DNA of 13,636 nt from an uncultured Clostridium sp. (GCA_934438135.1 CAKSBP010000065.1:1-13636); one strand, 5' to 3'; shown: positions 1-7,582, numbered from the stretch's first letter. Notes: generated by a model from the letters alone, not told the origin. Numbers and translations: made by a program.

Positions 1-28
1 AGATAATATTTACTTACCAAAGTACGTA

Positions 29-45
29 TGCCAGCTACGCTGGCA
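29..45. repeat. Perfect 7-bp stem, 3-nt loop hairpin beyond the men operon
   Basis: The arms TGCCAGC and GCTGGCA are perfect complements around the loop TAC. It is the most GC-rich patch in an AT-rich intergenic stretch, about 60 nt past the stop codon of the thioesterase gene. Neither strand has a run of T after the stem, so it is not a standard intrinsic terminator. A smaller dyad (TACTT-ACCA-AAGTA) sits beside it at 11-24. It could be a weak terminator, an operator, or part of a short dispersed repeat; the sequence alone does not decide. Confidence 0.5.
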
Positions 46-76
46 GTAATCACTCAAGATTCCGAGAGATCATTTA

Positions 77-90
77 TTAGTTAAAACTAA
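77..90. promoter_or_regulatory. Operator-like dyad, second copy of the men operon dyad
   Basis: TTAGTT and AACTAA form a perfect 6-bp inverted repeat around AA. The same arms, around AT, occur at 7568-7581 next to the candidate promoter of the men operon. This copy lies 17 nt past the stop codon of the last operon gene, so it probably sits in the control region of a gene beyond the left edge. The size and AT-rich symmetry are typical of dimeric winged-helix repressors such as MarR; the regulator itself is not visible and this assignment is inference. Confidence 0.5.
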
Positions 91-106
91 CTCTTAGGTA
101 AAAAAA

Positions 107-493
107 TTATGCTTCCTCTTTTTTGTTCTGCTGTATTAGGGCATTTAGGACGGTTACCATAGAGATTATTTTTCCTGTCTCATCCGAAATCCGGATACTC
201 CATACATGGGTTCTACTCCCATGATGCACCAATTCTCCTTTTGCCCGTAAAAATCCATCTGATTTTTTTGCTTTCATATGATTTCCACTGATTGTCTGCC
301 CCATTGCATGATAATTTCCATTTCCAAGCATATTCGATGCATATCCTGCTGTTATTTCTGCAAACGCTAGAATAATTCCACCGTTCACATATCCAAATGG
401 CTGTGCATGGAATTCGCCTAATTTCATAACAGCTGTATATTTGTCATTCTCTACATCAATTGTTTCTATCTGCATTGCTTCAATTAAATTCAT
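107..493 (-). CDS. menI: Hotdog-fold thioesterase, probable DHNA-CoA hydrolase (MenI/YdiI-like)
   Basis: Probably hydrolyses 1,4-dihydroxy-2-naphthoyl-CoA to DHNA and CoA, the step after MenB. The 128-residue product is the usual length for PaaI/YdiI-type single-domain hotdog thioesterases. Visible landmarks are Q31, the NGG turn at 37-39, the likely catalytic E46, and the NH pair at 71-72; their spacing (Q+6, E+9, E to H 26) matches my recollection of E. coli YdiI Q48, H54, E63 and H89. The expected His of the HGG turn is Asn37 here. I chose ATG at 493 because GGGAGAG lies 5 nt upstream and the family N-terminus fits; the reading frame stays open upstream to 547, but only inside menC. It starts 1 nt after the menC stop codon, so it is the last operon gene. 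A general acyl-CoA thioesterase is the alternative, but position strongly favours the men role. Confidence 0.85.
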   Translation of the reverse strand: MNLIEAMQIETIDVENDKYTAVMKLGEFHAQPFGYVNGGIILAFAEITAGYASNMLGNGNYHAMGQTISGNHMKAKKSDGFLRAKGELVHHGSRTHVWSIRISDETGKIISMVTVLNALIQQNKKEEA

Positions 494-494
494 C

Positions 495-1601
495 TTATCT
501 CTCCCATACCTGATATTCCTTCTGCATACGTCTAAGCACATTTTCATTTATCTCTACGCCAATGCCAGGAGCATCTGGAACTTTCATCCTTCCTCCTTCA
601 AACTGGATAGGAGGTTTAATAACATCCTCTTCAAAATATCGTGTGGAATCAGATAAATCACCTGGTATATAAACATCTTTTAGTGCTGCCATCTGCACAT
701 GCAGTATTTTAGAAATTCCGGTCTCTACCATACTGCCGATCCAAAAACGGATTCCATGCTGTCTACATATATGAATCATTTCTCTAGCATAATACAGTCC
801 TCCTACACGCCCTGCCTTTATATTCAATACTTGAAAACATGCCATTTGAATTCCTGTTTTTAAGTCTTCTAACGTCTGTATGGTTTCATCCAAACAGATT
901 GGTGTCTGAAATTCTTTCTGAATTTTTTTATAATCCAATATACTATTTACAGCAAATGGTTCTTCCAGACATAAAAGATTGAATGAATCAAGTTCTTTTA
1001 GCTGCATACTTTCTGATGGCGGAAAACTTTGATTCGCATCCGCTAAAAGTATAATATATGGAAACTCTTTTCTGATTTCCTGCAGTTTTTTAACACCATT
1101 ATCCGGATTTATTTTTACCTTAAAACGTCGACACCCAGAACGATATCCCTTTTCGATCTGACTGCATACCGCACTCGTTTCCAGGTCTCCAATAACAATT
1201 CCTAATGCAATGGTAGGATTTTTCTGTTCTCTAAATACCATTGATATTATATTTTCTCCCTGCTGTCTAGCATACAAATCTAATAAAGCATTTTCCACCC
1301 CGCATTCTGCCATAGGCACATTATGAATACAGTGTTCGTGAAAAGAAAAAGGATGGCTGATATCATTCTTTAACAAATACGGAATATAATCCTTTTCTAA
1401 TACTTTCTTAGAGTACTCTAAGGTTTCTTCTGTATAAAACGGCTCCTTAAATGAAACGATTTCTCCATAGCCTACATTTCCATCTTCTCCGCTTAATTTT
1501 AAGACCAGCGTCTCTCTTTCTGGCAATGATGTTTTTACTGTATGAAAGACAAACTTCATTGGAAGGCTTAGATGGAATAATTCTGCTTTTTTTATCCTCA
1601 C
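495..1601 (-). CDS. menC: o-Succinylbenzoate synthase (enolase superfamily, NSAR/OSBS type)
   Basis: Dehydrates SHCHC to o-succinylbenzoate. The 368-residue protein has the enolase-superfamily layout: an N-terminal capping domain, then a modified TIM barrel. Visible catalytic residues are K161 and K163 in RFKVKI, metal ligands D188 (LADAN), E213 (LEEP) and D238 (LDET), and K262 in NIKAGR. These are within one position of the numbering known for Amycolatopsis NSAR/OSBS (K163, D189, E214, D239, K263), so it belongs to the subfamily in which some members also racemise N-succinylamino acids. R265 fits the subfamily-specific arginine. The start is GTG at 1601, overlapping the menE stop codon by 4 nt (GTGA); GAGGAG lies about 10 nt upstream, inside menE. 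The resulting N-terminus MRIKKAELF is family-like. Coupling to menE translation is likely. Confidence 0.95.
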   Translation of the reverse strand: MRIKKAELFHLSLPMKFVFHTVKTSLPERETLVLKLSGEDGNVGYGEIVSFKEPFYTEETLEYSKKVLEKDYIPYLLKNDISHPFSFHEHCIHNVPMAECGVENALLDLYARQQGENIISMVFREQKNPTIALGIVIGDLETSAVCSQIEKGYRSGCRRFKVKINPDNGVKKLQEIRKEFPYIILLADANQSFPPSESMQLKELDSFNLLCLEEPFAVNSILDYKKIQKEFQTPICLDETIQTLEDLKTGIQMACFQVLNIKAGRVGGLYYAREMIHICRQHGIRFWIGSMVETGISKILHVQMAALKDVYIPGDLSDSTRYFEEDVIKPPIQFEGGRMKVPDAPGIGVEINENVLRRMQKEYQVWER

Positions 1602-2995
1602 TCCTTCTTTTCTCCTCTCAACAGCGTTCTCTCTATCTTACCAGATGCATTCTTCGGTAGTTCTTTTCGATAAATTATCTTTTGTGGAATCTTATAACCA
1701 GCTAAATGAGCTGACAGATACGATTGTATTTTTTCTTCTGCCATCTCTGACACCAAATACAGCACCGGTCTCTGTCCCCATTTCGGATCGGATTCTCCTA
1801 TCACTGCACATTCTTTGATTTCTGAAAGCTGATAAAGCAGGTCTTCCATTTCTTTCGGATAAATATTTTCTCCGCCAGATATTATAATGTCCGTTCTACG
1901 GTTTAATAGATACAAAAATCCATCTTCATCCAGATATCCAATATCATCCGTATTAAAACTTCCTATTCTTCTATTCTCTCCAAGATATCCCTCCATGAGC
2001 ATAGGACTTTTTATCCAGATTTCACCCGCGCCATCCGAAACTTTATTTTTAATTTCAATCGTTACTCCGGGAAGAGGTTTTCCTACTGATTTCATCTTTT
2101 CTGGGTATTGAAGTACCGAAAAAGTAGTACTTTGACTCAAAGTTTCTGTCATCCCATATGTCTTATAAATAGGAAGTTTTTTCTCCACACAATTCTTTAC
2201 TAAAGTGTCTGGAATAAACTCTCCACCCAGAAGAATTACCCGAAGTCTGTTTTTCCCTATTCTTTGGTAAATTCTCTGAAGCATCGTGGGAACCAATGAA
2301 ATCATATTGATTCTCCCTTCCCGGATTAACGTGAGCACTTCTTCCTCATTGAATTTAGGAAGAATTGTAACTGCCGTCTTATTATAAAGACTTCGAAGCA
2401 GAACTGTTAATCCACTTACATGAAATAATGGAAGTGTAATCAGCCAGTTATCCAGGCTTTTAACTCCAAGAATTTCTGCTGATGCTTCTACATGTGCACG
2501 TATCTGACGCCACCTAATTGGCACTGATTTAAACTTTCCTGTTGTGGCACTCGTATTCAGAATAACTGCTGTTTCATCATCTGCTGCATTCCATGAGGAA
2601 AAAGAAATGGGGCTTTCACCAAGCCGTTCCCCCTCTTCAAATGTAATTACTTTGATAGAATCCAGTTCTTCTGCTCTATCCGAGAAGAGAACGTGTATAT
2701 CACATGCCTCTGCCTGCTTTTCTACTTCTTCCTTCGTTAAATGTGCATTTAAAAGAAGAATTTCCTTCTTGAGATAAAAAAGTGCTAATATATAAAGTGC
2801 CATTTCTTCTGAATTAAAAGAATATATTGCTGTTCTTTTCTCATCCTTTAGTATCCCCCAGAGTTTTCGTGCCAGACTAAGGGTTTTATAGTAAACATCC
2901 TCATAAGTACGACGATTCATACACAGTTTCTCTGGATGATTTTTATATCCTTCTTTCAGCCAGTCCATTTCTTTCACCTGCTTTTTATTTTTCAT
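1598..2995 (-). CDS. menE: o-Succinylbenzoate-CoA ligase
   Basis: ATP-dependent acyl-CoA ligase of the ANL superfamily that adenylates o-succinylbenzoate and transfers it to CoA, giving the substrate of MenB. It has 465 residues, normal for MenE. Motifs in order: phosphate loop TSATTGKFKS at 148-157, YGMTET at 280-285, NTDDIGY at 348-354, the hinge region around SGGENIYP at 373-380, and the C-terminal catalytic lysine K453 in NASGKIER. The phosphate loop departs from the common ANL form TSGTTGxPKG: A for G at 150, F for P at 155 and S for G at 157; K156 is kept. ATG at 2995 has AAGGAG 8 nt upstream and follows the menB stop codon by 19 nt. Position between menB and menC supports MenE over other fatty-acyl ligases. 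Confidence 0.95.
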   Translation of the reverse strand: MKNKKQVKEMDWLKEGYKNHPEKLCMNRRTYEDVYYKTLSLARKLWGILKDEKRTAIYSFNSEEMALYILALFYLKKEILLLNAHLTKEEVEKQAEACDIHVLFSDRAEELDSIKVITFEEGERLGESPISFSSWNAADDETAVILNTSATTGKFKSVPIRWRQIRAHVEASAEILGVKSLDNWLITLPLFHVSGLTVLLRSLYNKTAVTILPKFNEEEVLTLIREGRINMISLVPTMLQRIYQRIGKNRLRVILLGGEFIPDTLVKNCVEKKLPIYKTYGMTETLSQSTTFSVLQYPEKMKSVGKPLPGVTIEIKNKVSDGAGEIWIKSPMLMEGYLGENRRIGSFNTDDIGYLDEDGFLYLLNRRTDIIISGGENIYPKEMEDLLYQLSEIKECAVIGESDPKWGQRPVLYLVSEMAEEKIQSYLSAHLAGYKIPQKIIYRKELPKNASGKIERTLLRGEKKE

Positions 2996-3014
2996 TCCAT
3001 ACTCTCCTTACATA

Positions 3015-3857
3015 TCAAGGGAATTTAGGAAACTTCTTAAAATCCGGCTCTCTCTTTTCCTTAAAGGCATCCCGCCCTTCTTTTGCTTCATCAGTCGTAT
3101 AATAGAGTAAGGTAGCATCTCCTGCAAACTGCTGCAGCCCTGCAAGTCCATCCGTGTCTGCATTAAAGGATGATTTCAGAAAACGCAGTGCCATAGGTGA
3201 ATGTTTCAAAATCTCTTTTGCCCATTTTACCGTTTCTTCTTCTAAATTTTCAAATGGTACCACTGCATTCACCATTCCCATTTCCAATGCTTCCTTTGCC
3301 GTATACTGTCTACATAAATACCAGATTTCTCTTGCTTTCTTATGTCCTACCATCCTTGCAAGATAACCTGCTCCATAGCCGGCATCAAAGGAACCCACAT
3401 GAGGACCTGTCTGTCCAAATTTTGCATTTTCAGATGCGATCGTTAAATCACATACAATATGCAGCACATGTCCGCCTCCAATTGCATAACCATTTACCAT
3501 GGCAATTACCGGCTTCGGAATAATACGAATCAAATGCTGTAAATCTAATACATTTAATCTTGGGATATTATCATCTCCCACATAACCTCCATTTCCTCGT
3601 ACTTTCTGATCTCCTCCAGAACAAAATGCTTCCTTGTCAAGCCCTTTTCCATGATTTGCACCAGTAAGCACAATTACACCTACTTCACTGTCATCTCTTG
3701 CTCTGCTAAAGGCATCCAGCATTTCCATAACCGTTTTTGGACGAAAAGCATTTCGAACCTCTGGCCTGTTTATTGTGATTTTAGCAATTCCATCCCATTT
3801 TTCATAAAAAATATCCTCATACTTTCCCTCTAATCGATTCCATTTTATCTGTTCCAT
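3015..3857 (-). CDS. menB: 1,4-Dihydroxy-2-naphthoyl-CoA synthase
   Basis: Crotonase-fold enzyme that closes the second ring of o-succinylbenzoyl-CoA to give DHNA-CoA. The 280-residue product shows RPEVRNAF at 31-38, SGGDQ at 80-84, the oxyanion region NGYAIGGGH at 122-130, GQTGPHVGSFD at 148-158, and the C-terminal segment TTDEAKEGRDAFKEKREPDF typical of MenB and absent from ordinary enoyl-CoA hydratases. G151 in QTGP marks the bicarbonate-dependent type I group; type II enzymes carry an acidic residue there. I chose ATG at 3857 over ATG at 3863: AAAGGAG is 7 nt from 3857 but only about 1-2 nt from 3863. The start lies inside the end of menH, a 41-nt overlap in a different frame, so its ribosome site is within menH and coupling is likely. 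Confidence 0.96.
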   Translation of the reverse strand: MEQIKWNRLEGKYEDIFYEKWDGIAKITINRPEVRNAFRPKTVMEMLDAFSRARDDSEVGVIVLTGANHGKGLDKEAFCSGGDQKVRGNGGYVGDDNIPRLNVLDLQHLIRIIPKPVIAMVNGYAIGGGHVLHIVCDLTIASENAKFGQTGPHVGSFDAGYGAGYLARMVGHKKAREIWYLCRQYTAKEALEMGMVNAVVPFENLEEETVKWAKEILKHSPMALRFLKSSFNADTDGLAGLQQFAGDATLLYYTTDEAKEGRDAFKEKREPDFKKFPKFP

Positions 3858-4665
3858 ACTCATTCTCCTTTCTTAAAAATTCGATTACTTTATTTTGATA
3901 TATCACTGGCTTTTCAATATGTACGTTATGACCACATTCTGAAATGATACATAAAGTCACATTTAGATTTTCCTTTTGAAACACACGGCCAATTCTACTG
4001 TATTTTCTATCTAAACTTCCACATATATACAGCACAGGCATAGTAAGTTTCTTTATCCGTCTTTTCAGATAAGGAAACGTTCCCTGTCCGCTTCCTTTCA
4101 GTGTTGCCGCCAATGCATAAGGCTCATTTAAAAGACGACGCTTTTTTATCTTTCTTTGAACTGTATTCGGCAGTTTTTTCTGACTTTCAAAAATAGGGAG
4201 TACATTCCAGTACTTCTCAAACCAAATAATTCCTTGTTCCATAATATTCTCAGCTAATTGCATATCCTTTTTTCTACGCTGCATACGCCTGTAAAATCCA
4301 CCAATTCCATAAGAACCACTTTCTAGAATCAGTTTTTCTACACATTCCGGATAAGTAATAGCAAATAATAATGCAATACGTGCCCCCATAGAATATCCCA
4401 TCAAAGAAAACTTTTTTAATCCCAGCTGTTTTGTCAAAATATATTTCAGCTGTTTCATAATGCTGGAAACATGATATGCTTTCTTTGCCAAGGGTTTATC
4501 ACTCTTTCCATGTCCTACAAAATCAATTAAAATTTTAGAATACCCTTCTATTTCTATTTCTTCCCATGTTGTATGATCCTCTGAAAATCCATGCAAGCAG
4601 ACCAATGGTTTCCCATCACCTTCTTGACATATATAATAGAATATTCCCTTTTTTCTCCATTGCAT
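3817..4665 (-). CDS. menH: SHCHC synthase, alpha/beta-hydrolase fold
   Basis: Eliminates pyruvate from the MenD product SEPHCHC to give SHCHC. It is a 282-residue alpha/beta hydrolase, slightly longer than E. coli MenH. The oxyanion segment LHGFSED begins at residue 24, GHGKS is at 51-55, the nucleophile elbow GYSMG at 90-94 places S92, the acid is D219 in GSLDR, and the base is H246 in ECGHNVHIEKP. The GHNVHxExP ending is characteristic of MenH. Its ATG follows the menD TAG with no gap (TAGATG), and its GGAGG site is encoded in the PGGW codons at the menD C-terminus, so it probably depends on menD translation. The last 41 nt overlap menB. Confidence 0.93.
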   Translation of the reverse strand: MQWRKKGIFYYICQEGDGKPLVCLHGFSEDHTTWEEIEIEGYSKILIDFVGHGKSDKPLAKKAYHVSSIMKQLKYILTKQLGLKKFSLMGYSMGARIALLFAITYPECVEKLILESGSYGIGGFYRRMQRRKKDMQLAENIMEQGIIWFEKYWNVLPIFESQKKLPNTVQRKIKKRRLLNEPYALAATLKGSGQGTFPYLKRRIKKLTMPVLYICGSLDRKYSRIGRVFQKENLNVTLCIISECGHNVHIEKPVIYQNKVIEFLRKENEYGTDKMESIRGKV

Positions 4666-6321
4666 CTATTGCCATCCTCCAGGTGTGGTATACTTTTTAT
4701 GCAGTTCTCTGCTTACTTCCATATTCGTACAGATTTCTATTATGCTGATTCCCTTCTGTCCCAAGGACGCTGCTATATACTCAAAAAATTTTTCATAGCT
4801 ATCTGGTTTATAATAATGTATTCCATATAAATCCTTTAATCCTTTAAAATTCATTCCATGATGTGTGCAGAACAAATATTCAAAGTACTTTTCTCCTTTC
4901 TGAGGAAGATACTGAAAAATACCACCTCCATCGTTATTAAAAAGTACAATAATCAGATTTAAGTGATGCGTTTTTCCTGTTAATAAACCATTTAGATCAT
5001 GATAAAATGCCAAATCCCCAGTTACTAAAACCGTCGGATATCCAGACTGTGCAATACCAAGTGCTGTCGAAATTGTTCCATCGATTCCATTGGTTCCTCT
5101 GTTGCACAAAACTTTAATCTGCTTATCCTCTGCCTCCCAAAAATAATCCAATTCCCGTATGGACATACTATTGGCTAATACTAAACGGCTATGCTCAGGC
5201 ATAAGTTTCTGAAGCATATGTACGACTTTTCCTTCAAACAGTGTTTCTTCTTTGTCAACACTATTTAACTGCTGACGCATTTTTTTCTGTTCTTCCTGCC
5301 AATGTCTTAAATAAGCATCTCCTATATTTACTACTGTTACTGTTTTTAAGAATTCTTCTGGCGATGCCTGAATCACTATATTGGTTGTTAATCCAGGATT
5401 TCTATACTCCGTTTGACTATCTACCTGAATACATAGTGCTTCTTCCTGTTCTGCAAGAAATTTCTGAAGACGTTTCGATACAGGTGGCTGTCCTAACATA
5501 ATAATATACTCCGGACTTAGGCTTTTTCGGATTTCTTCTGATTTTAAAAATGCATCATAACTGTCAATAATATAGGAAGATTTTCTGCTTCTTACATTGG
5601 AAATCGGATCAGCAAGTAACGGTGCTTTCAAACGATGGGCCAGCATTACTGCCTCCTCCTGATAATTTGAATCCGCATCTCCTCCGCACACAATAATTCC
5701 ATTTTTCTCTTTCAATACAGACGAATCCCATACTGCTTTCCGTTCACCTCTTACAAAAACAAATGAATTCTTTTTTTTCCCCAGCTGGAAATTCTCCGGA
5801 TTCAAATCCGGTACTAGTGGTTCCCGCAATGGCACATTAATCTGCACTGGTCCTTTACGATCCCCTTGGCATGCTAAAAATGCTTTCTGCATAACATTTC
5901 TAGCATAAATATAAGAATTTTTCTGACAAACTGCCAGTTCTTCATAATATATCACAAAGTTTCCAAATACATTTTGCTGGTTAATCGTCTGTGGTGTTGC
6001 TGTATTTCTTAATTCTGGAGGCCGATCTGCTGTTAAAATAATAAGTGGTATTCTAGAATGCCATGCCTCTGTAACAGCTGGATAATAATGTGCACATGCA
6101 GAACCTGACGTACACACTAAAACAACTGGTCTCCTTTTTTCTTTCGCAATACCAAGTGCAAAAAAACCGGCACTCCGTTCATCAATATCCATATATACTT
6201 CAAAGTTATGTTCACAAAACAGCATAGATAATGGTGTAGAACGCGAACCAGGACTCACTACTGCCTCCCGTATTCCCAGTTCGTACAATTCATCAACTGC
6301 AGCCGCAATATATCGTTTCAT
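4666..6321 (-). CDS. menD: SEPHCHC synthase, thiamine diphosphate-dependent
   Basis: Joins a succinyl semialdehyde unit, from decarboxylation of 2-oxoglutarate, to isochorismate; this is the committed step of the classical menaquinone pathway. The 551-residue length is standard. Visible signatures: SPGSRSTPL at 23-31, the cofactor-activating glutamate E48 in DERS, TSGSACAHYYPAVTEA at 71-86, LTADRPPELR at 96-105, PQTINQ from 110, NSMSIRELD at 384-392, NRGTNGIDGTISTALG at 407-422, and the ThDP/Mg motif from GDLAFYHD (435) through NNDGGGIF (462-469). All expected motifs are intact. ATG at 6321 is preceded by GAGGTGA at about 6 nt and lies 15 nt beyond the menF stop codon. Confidence 0.97.
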   Translation of the reverse strand: MKRYIAAAVDELYELGIREAVVSPGSRSTPLSMLFCEHNFEVYMDIDERSAGFFALGIAKEKRRPVVLVCTSGSACAHYYPAVTEAWHSRIPLIILTADRPPELRNTATPQTINQQNVFGNFVIYYEELAVCQKNSYIYARNVMQKAFLACQGDRKGPVQINVPLREPLVPDLNPENFQLGKKKNSFVFVRGERKAVWDSSVLKEKNGIIVCGGDADSNYQEEAVMLAHRLKAPLLADPISNVRSRKSSYIIDSYDAFLKSEEIRKSLSPEYIIMLGQPPVSKRLQKFLAEQEEALCIQVDSQTEYRNPGLTTNIVIQASPEEFLKTVTVVNIGDAYLRHWQEEQKKMRQQLNSVDKEETLFEGKVVHMLQKLMPEHSRLVLANSMSIRELDYFWEAEDKQIKVLCNRGTNGIDGTISTALGIAQSGYPTVLVTGDLAFYHDLNGLLTGKTHHLNLIIVLFNNDGGGIFQYLPQKGEKYFEYLFCTHHGMNFKGLKDLYGIHYYKPDSYEKFFEYIAASLGQKGISIIEICTNMEVSRELHKKYTTPGGWQ

Positions 6322-6336
6322 TCTTTCACCTCTTTC

Positions 6337-7479
6337 CTATAGACACTCCATAATTGTACGAAACTTATTGCTTGTTTCTTCATATTCTTCCCTGCAGTCT
6401 GATTGTTCTACAATTCCACATCCTGCATAAGCATATACTTTATTCTCTTTTATAAGGGCAGAACGAATTCCTACAACAAAAACTCCATCACCGTTCTGAT
6501 CCACAATGCCGATCGGTGCTGCATACCATCCACGGTCATATGGTTCATACTGCTTAATTAAATTAATCGCTTTTTCTCTAGGTTCTCCGCCCATTGCAGG
6601 CGTAGGATGTAGTTTTTTTACCCATTCCAGCAAACTCATATTTTCAGCATCAGCAGTAATCACCGTATGTAAATGAAATAGATTTTTAAGTTCCATAAGC
6701 TTCGTTTTTCCTATCGTTATCTGACTAGTAACCTCTTTCATAATATTGGTAATGGCATCTACCACAATTCTATGTTCATAATTATTCTTTTCATCATGCA
6801 GAAGCCACTCGCCACGCTCCAAATCATTTTTTCCATTCTTTGCAATCGTCCCTGCTAATGCATAACTTAAAATATGATTTCCTGTTTTCTCTGCCAGAAT
6901 TTCAGGACTGGCTCCTAAAAAAGTTTCTCCATCTTTATGATACGCAAAAATGAAACAGTTCTTATTATTTTGATAAAGGCGTTTTATCAGATATGGTATG
7001 TTGTACTCTTCTTTTCCCTCTAATTCCATACGTCTTGATATTACAACCTTTTTCACCTCATGATTCAAAATATGCTGTTTTATTCCTCGGAACATCCGCT
7101 CCCATTCTTCGTAATCATTATTACATATATGATAGGAATTCTTCTTCCAGGATACTTTCCTCTCTTTCATCTGAATTGGTTCTCCTCGGTAATATAATAC
7201 CGTATCTTTTTCTCCTGCTATCAAGTAGTACTGAAACACAATTCCTTCTTCATCCTTTTCCCTTTCTGTACTCTGAATTCCATAAAAAAACGTCTTTGGA
7301 TAAAATACATTTATATAATTTTCATATCCTTCTTCTTTTGTAACCGTTTTCCACTTCACTGCACCAATAATAAGCTTCTTTTTAATCGGATGATAAAAAA
7401 GCATACGCTCCTGTCCTTCAAACTCTTCCCAAAAATTCAGTACATCTGGTATCCTAATATGCCTGCATCGATACTCCAT
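6337..7479 (-). CDS. menF: Isochorismate synthase
   Basis: Converts chorismate to isochorismate, feeding MenD. The 380-residue protein is somewhat shorter than many MenF proteins, with a reduced N-terminal region, but the chorismate-binding domain is complete. Visible: KVVISRR starting at K144 (general base lysine of the family), FLGASPEIL at 187-195 with E193, ALAGT at 207-211, LHPTPAMGGEPR at 290-301, RGWYAAPIG at 316-324, and the C-terminal signature YAGCGIVxxS...EYEETxNK from 351. These fit isochorismate synthase better than anthranilate or aminodeoxychorismate synthase, and the menD neighbour settles it. ATG at 7479 has AAGGAGG about 8 nt upstream; the frame has a stop codon soon upstream and no other start. 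First gene of the operon. Confidence 0.95.
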   Translation of the reverse strand: MEYRCRHIRIPDVLNFWEEFEGQERMLFYHPIKKKLIIGAVKWKTVTKEEGYENYINVFYPKTFFYGIQSTEREKDEEGIVFQYYLIAGEKDTVLYYRGEPIQMKERKVSWKKNSYHICNNDYEEWERMFRGIKQHILNHEVKKVVISRRMELEGKEEYNIPYLIKRLYQNNKNCFIFAYHKDGETFLGASPEILAEKTGNHILSYALAGTIAKNGKNDLERGEWLLHDEKNNYEHRIVVDAITNIMKEVTSQITIGKTKLMELKNLFHLHTVITADAENMSLLEWVKKLHPTPAMGGEPREKAINLIKQYEPYDRGWYAAPIGIVDQNGDGVFVVGIRSALIKENKVYAYAGCGIVEQSDCREEYEETSNKFRTIMECL

Positions 7480-7540
7480 TTCTACTTCCTCCTTTTTTAC
7501 GTACCAGATATGTTTCTATTCTATCCAACAACAATCTCGT

Positions 7541-7567
7541 TCGTAAGAGTCCTCCTCAAATCGTAAG
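7541..7567. repeat. Direct repeat TCGTAAG at 20-bp spacing in the menF leader
   Basis: TCGTAAG occurs at 7541-7547 and again at 7561-7567, exactly 20 bp apart, next to the operator-like dyad. On the transcribed (minus) strand the segment between them carries an unused Shine-Dalgarno-like GAGGAGG at 7551-7557, about 70 nt before the menF start. No ATG follows it at a useful distance. The spacing of about two helical turns would suit side-by-side protein binding, but the 7-mer is short and chance is possible. Confidence 0.35.
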
Positions 7568-7582
7568 TTAGTTATAACTAAC
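7567..7582. promoter_or_regulatory. 16-bp perfect palindrome, candidate operator of the men operon
   Basis: GTTAGTTATAACTAAC is its own reverse complement. It begins about 12 nt downstream of the candidate -10 element of the men promoter, so a bound dimer would sit over the transcription start or early transcribed region and would most simply repress. It also contains TATAAC on the minus strand, which could itself act as a -10 element. The inner 14 bp recur with a 1-bp central change at 77-90. It does not match the consensus I know for Rex, CcpA, FapR, PerR or Fnr; a MarR-type factor is my guess. Confidence 0.6.

Noticed and set aside
29..45. Intrinsic terminator of the men operon
   Set aside because: The stem is perfect but no T run follows it on the minus strand, so it is listed only as a hairpin.
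493..547. An 18-residue N-terminal extension of the thioesterase
   Set aside because: The region is inside menC, the ATG at 547 lacks a good ribosome site, and ATG at 493 has GGGAGAG at the right distance and fits the family N-terminus.
7480..7560. A leader peptide behind the GAGGAGG site upstream of menF
   Set aside because: There is no ATG or GTG within usable distance; the first TTG is about 16 nt away and no convincing peptide results.
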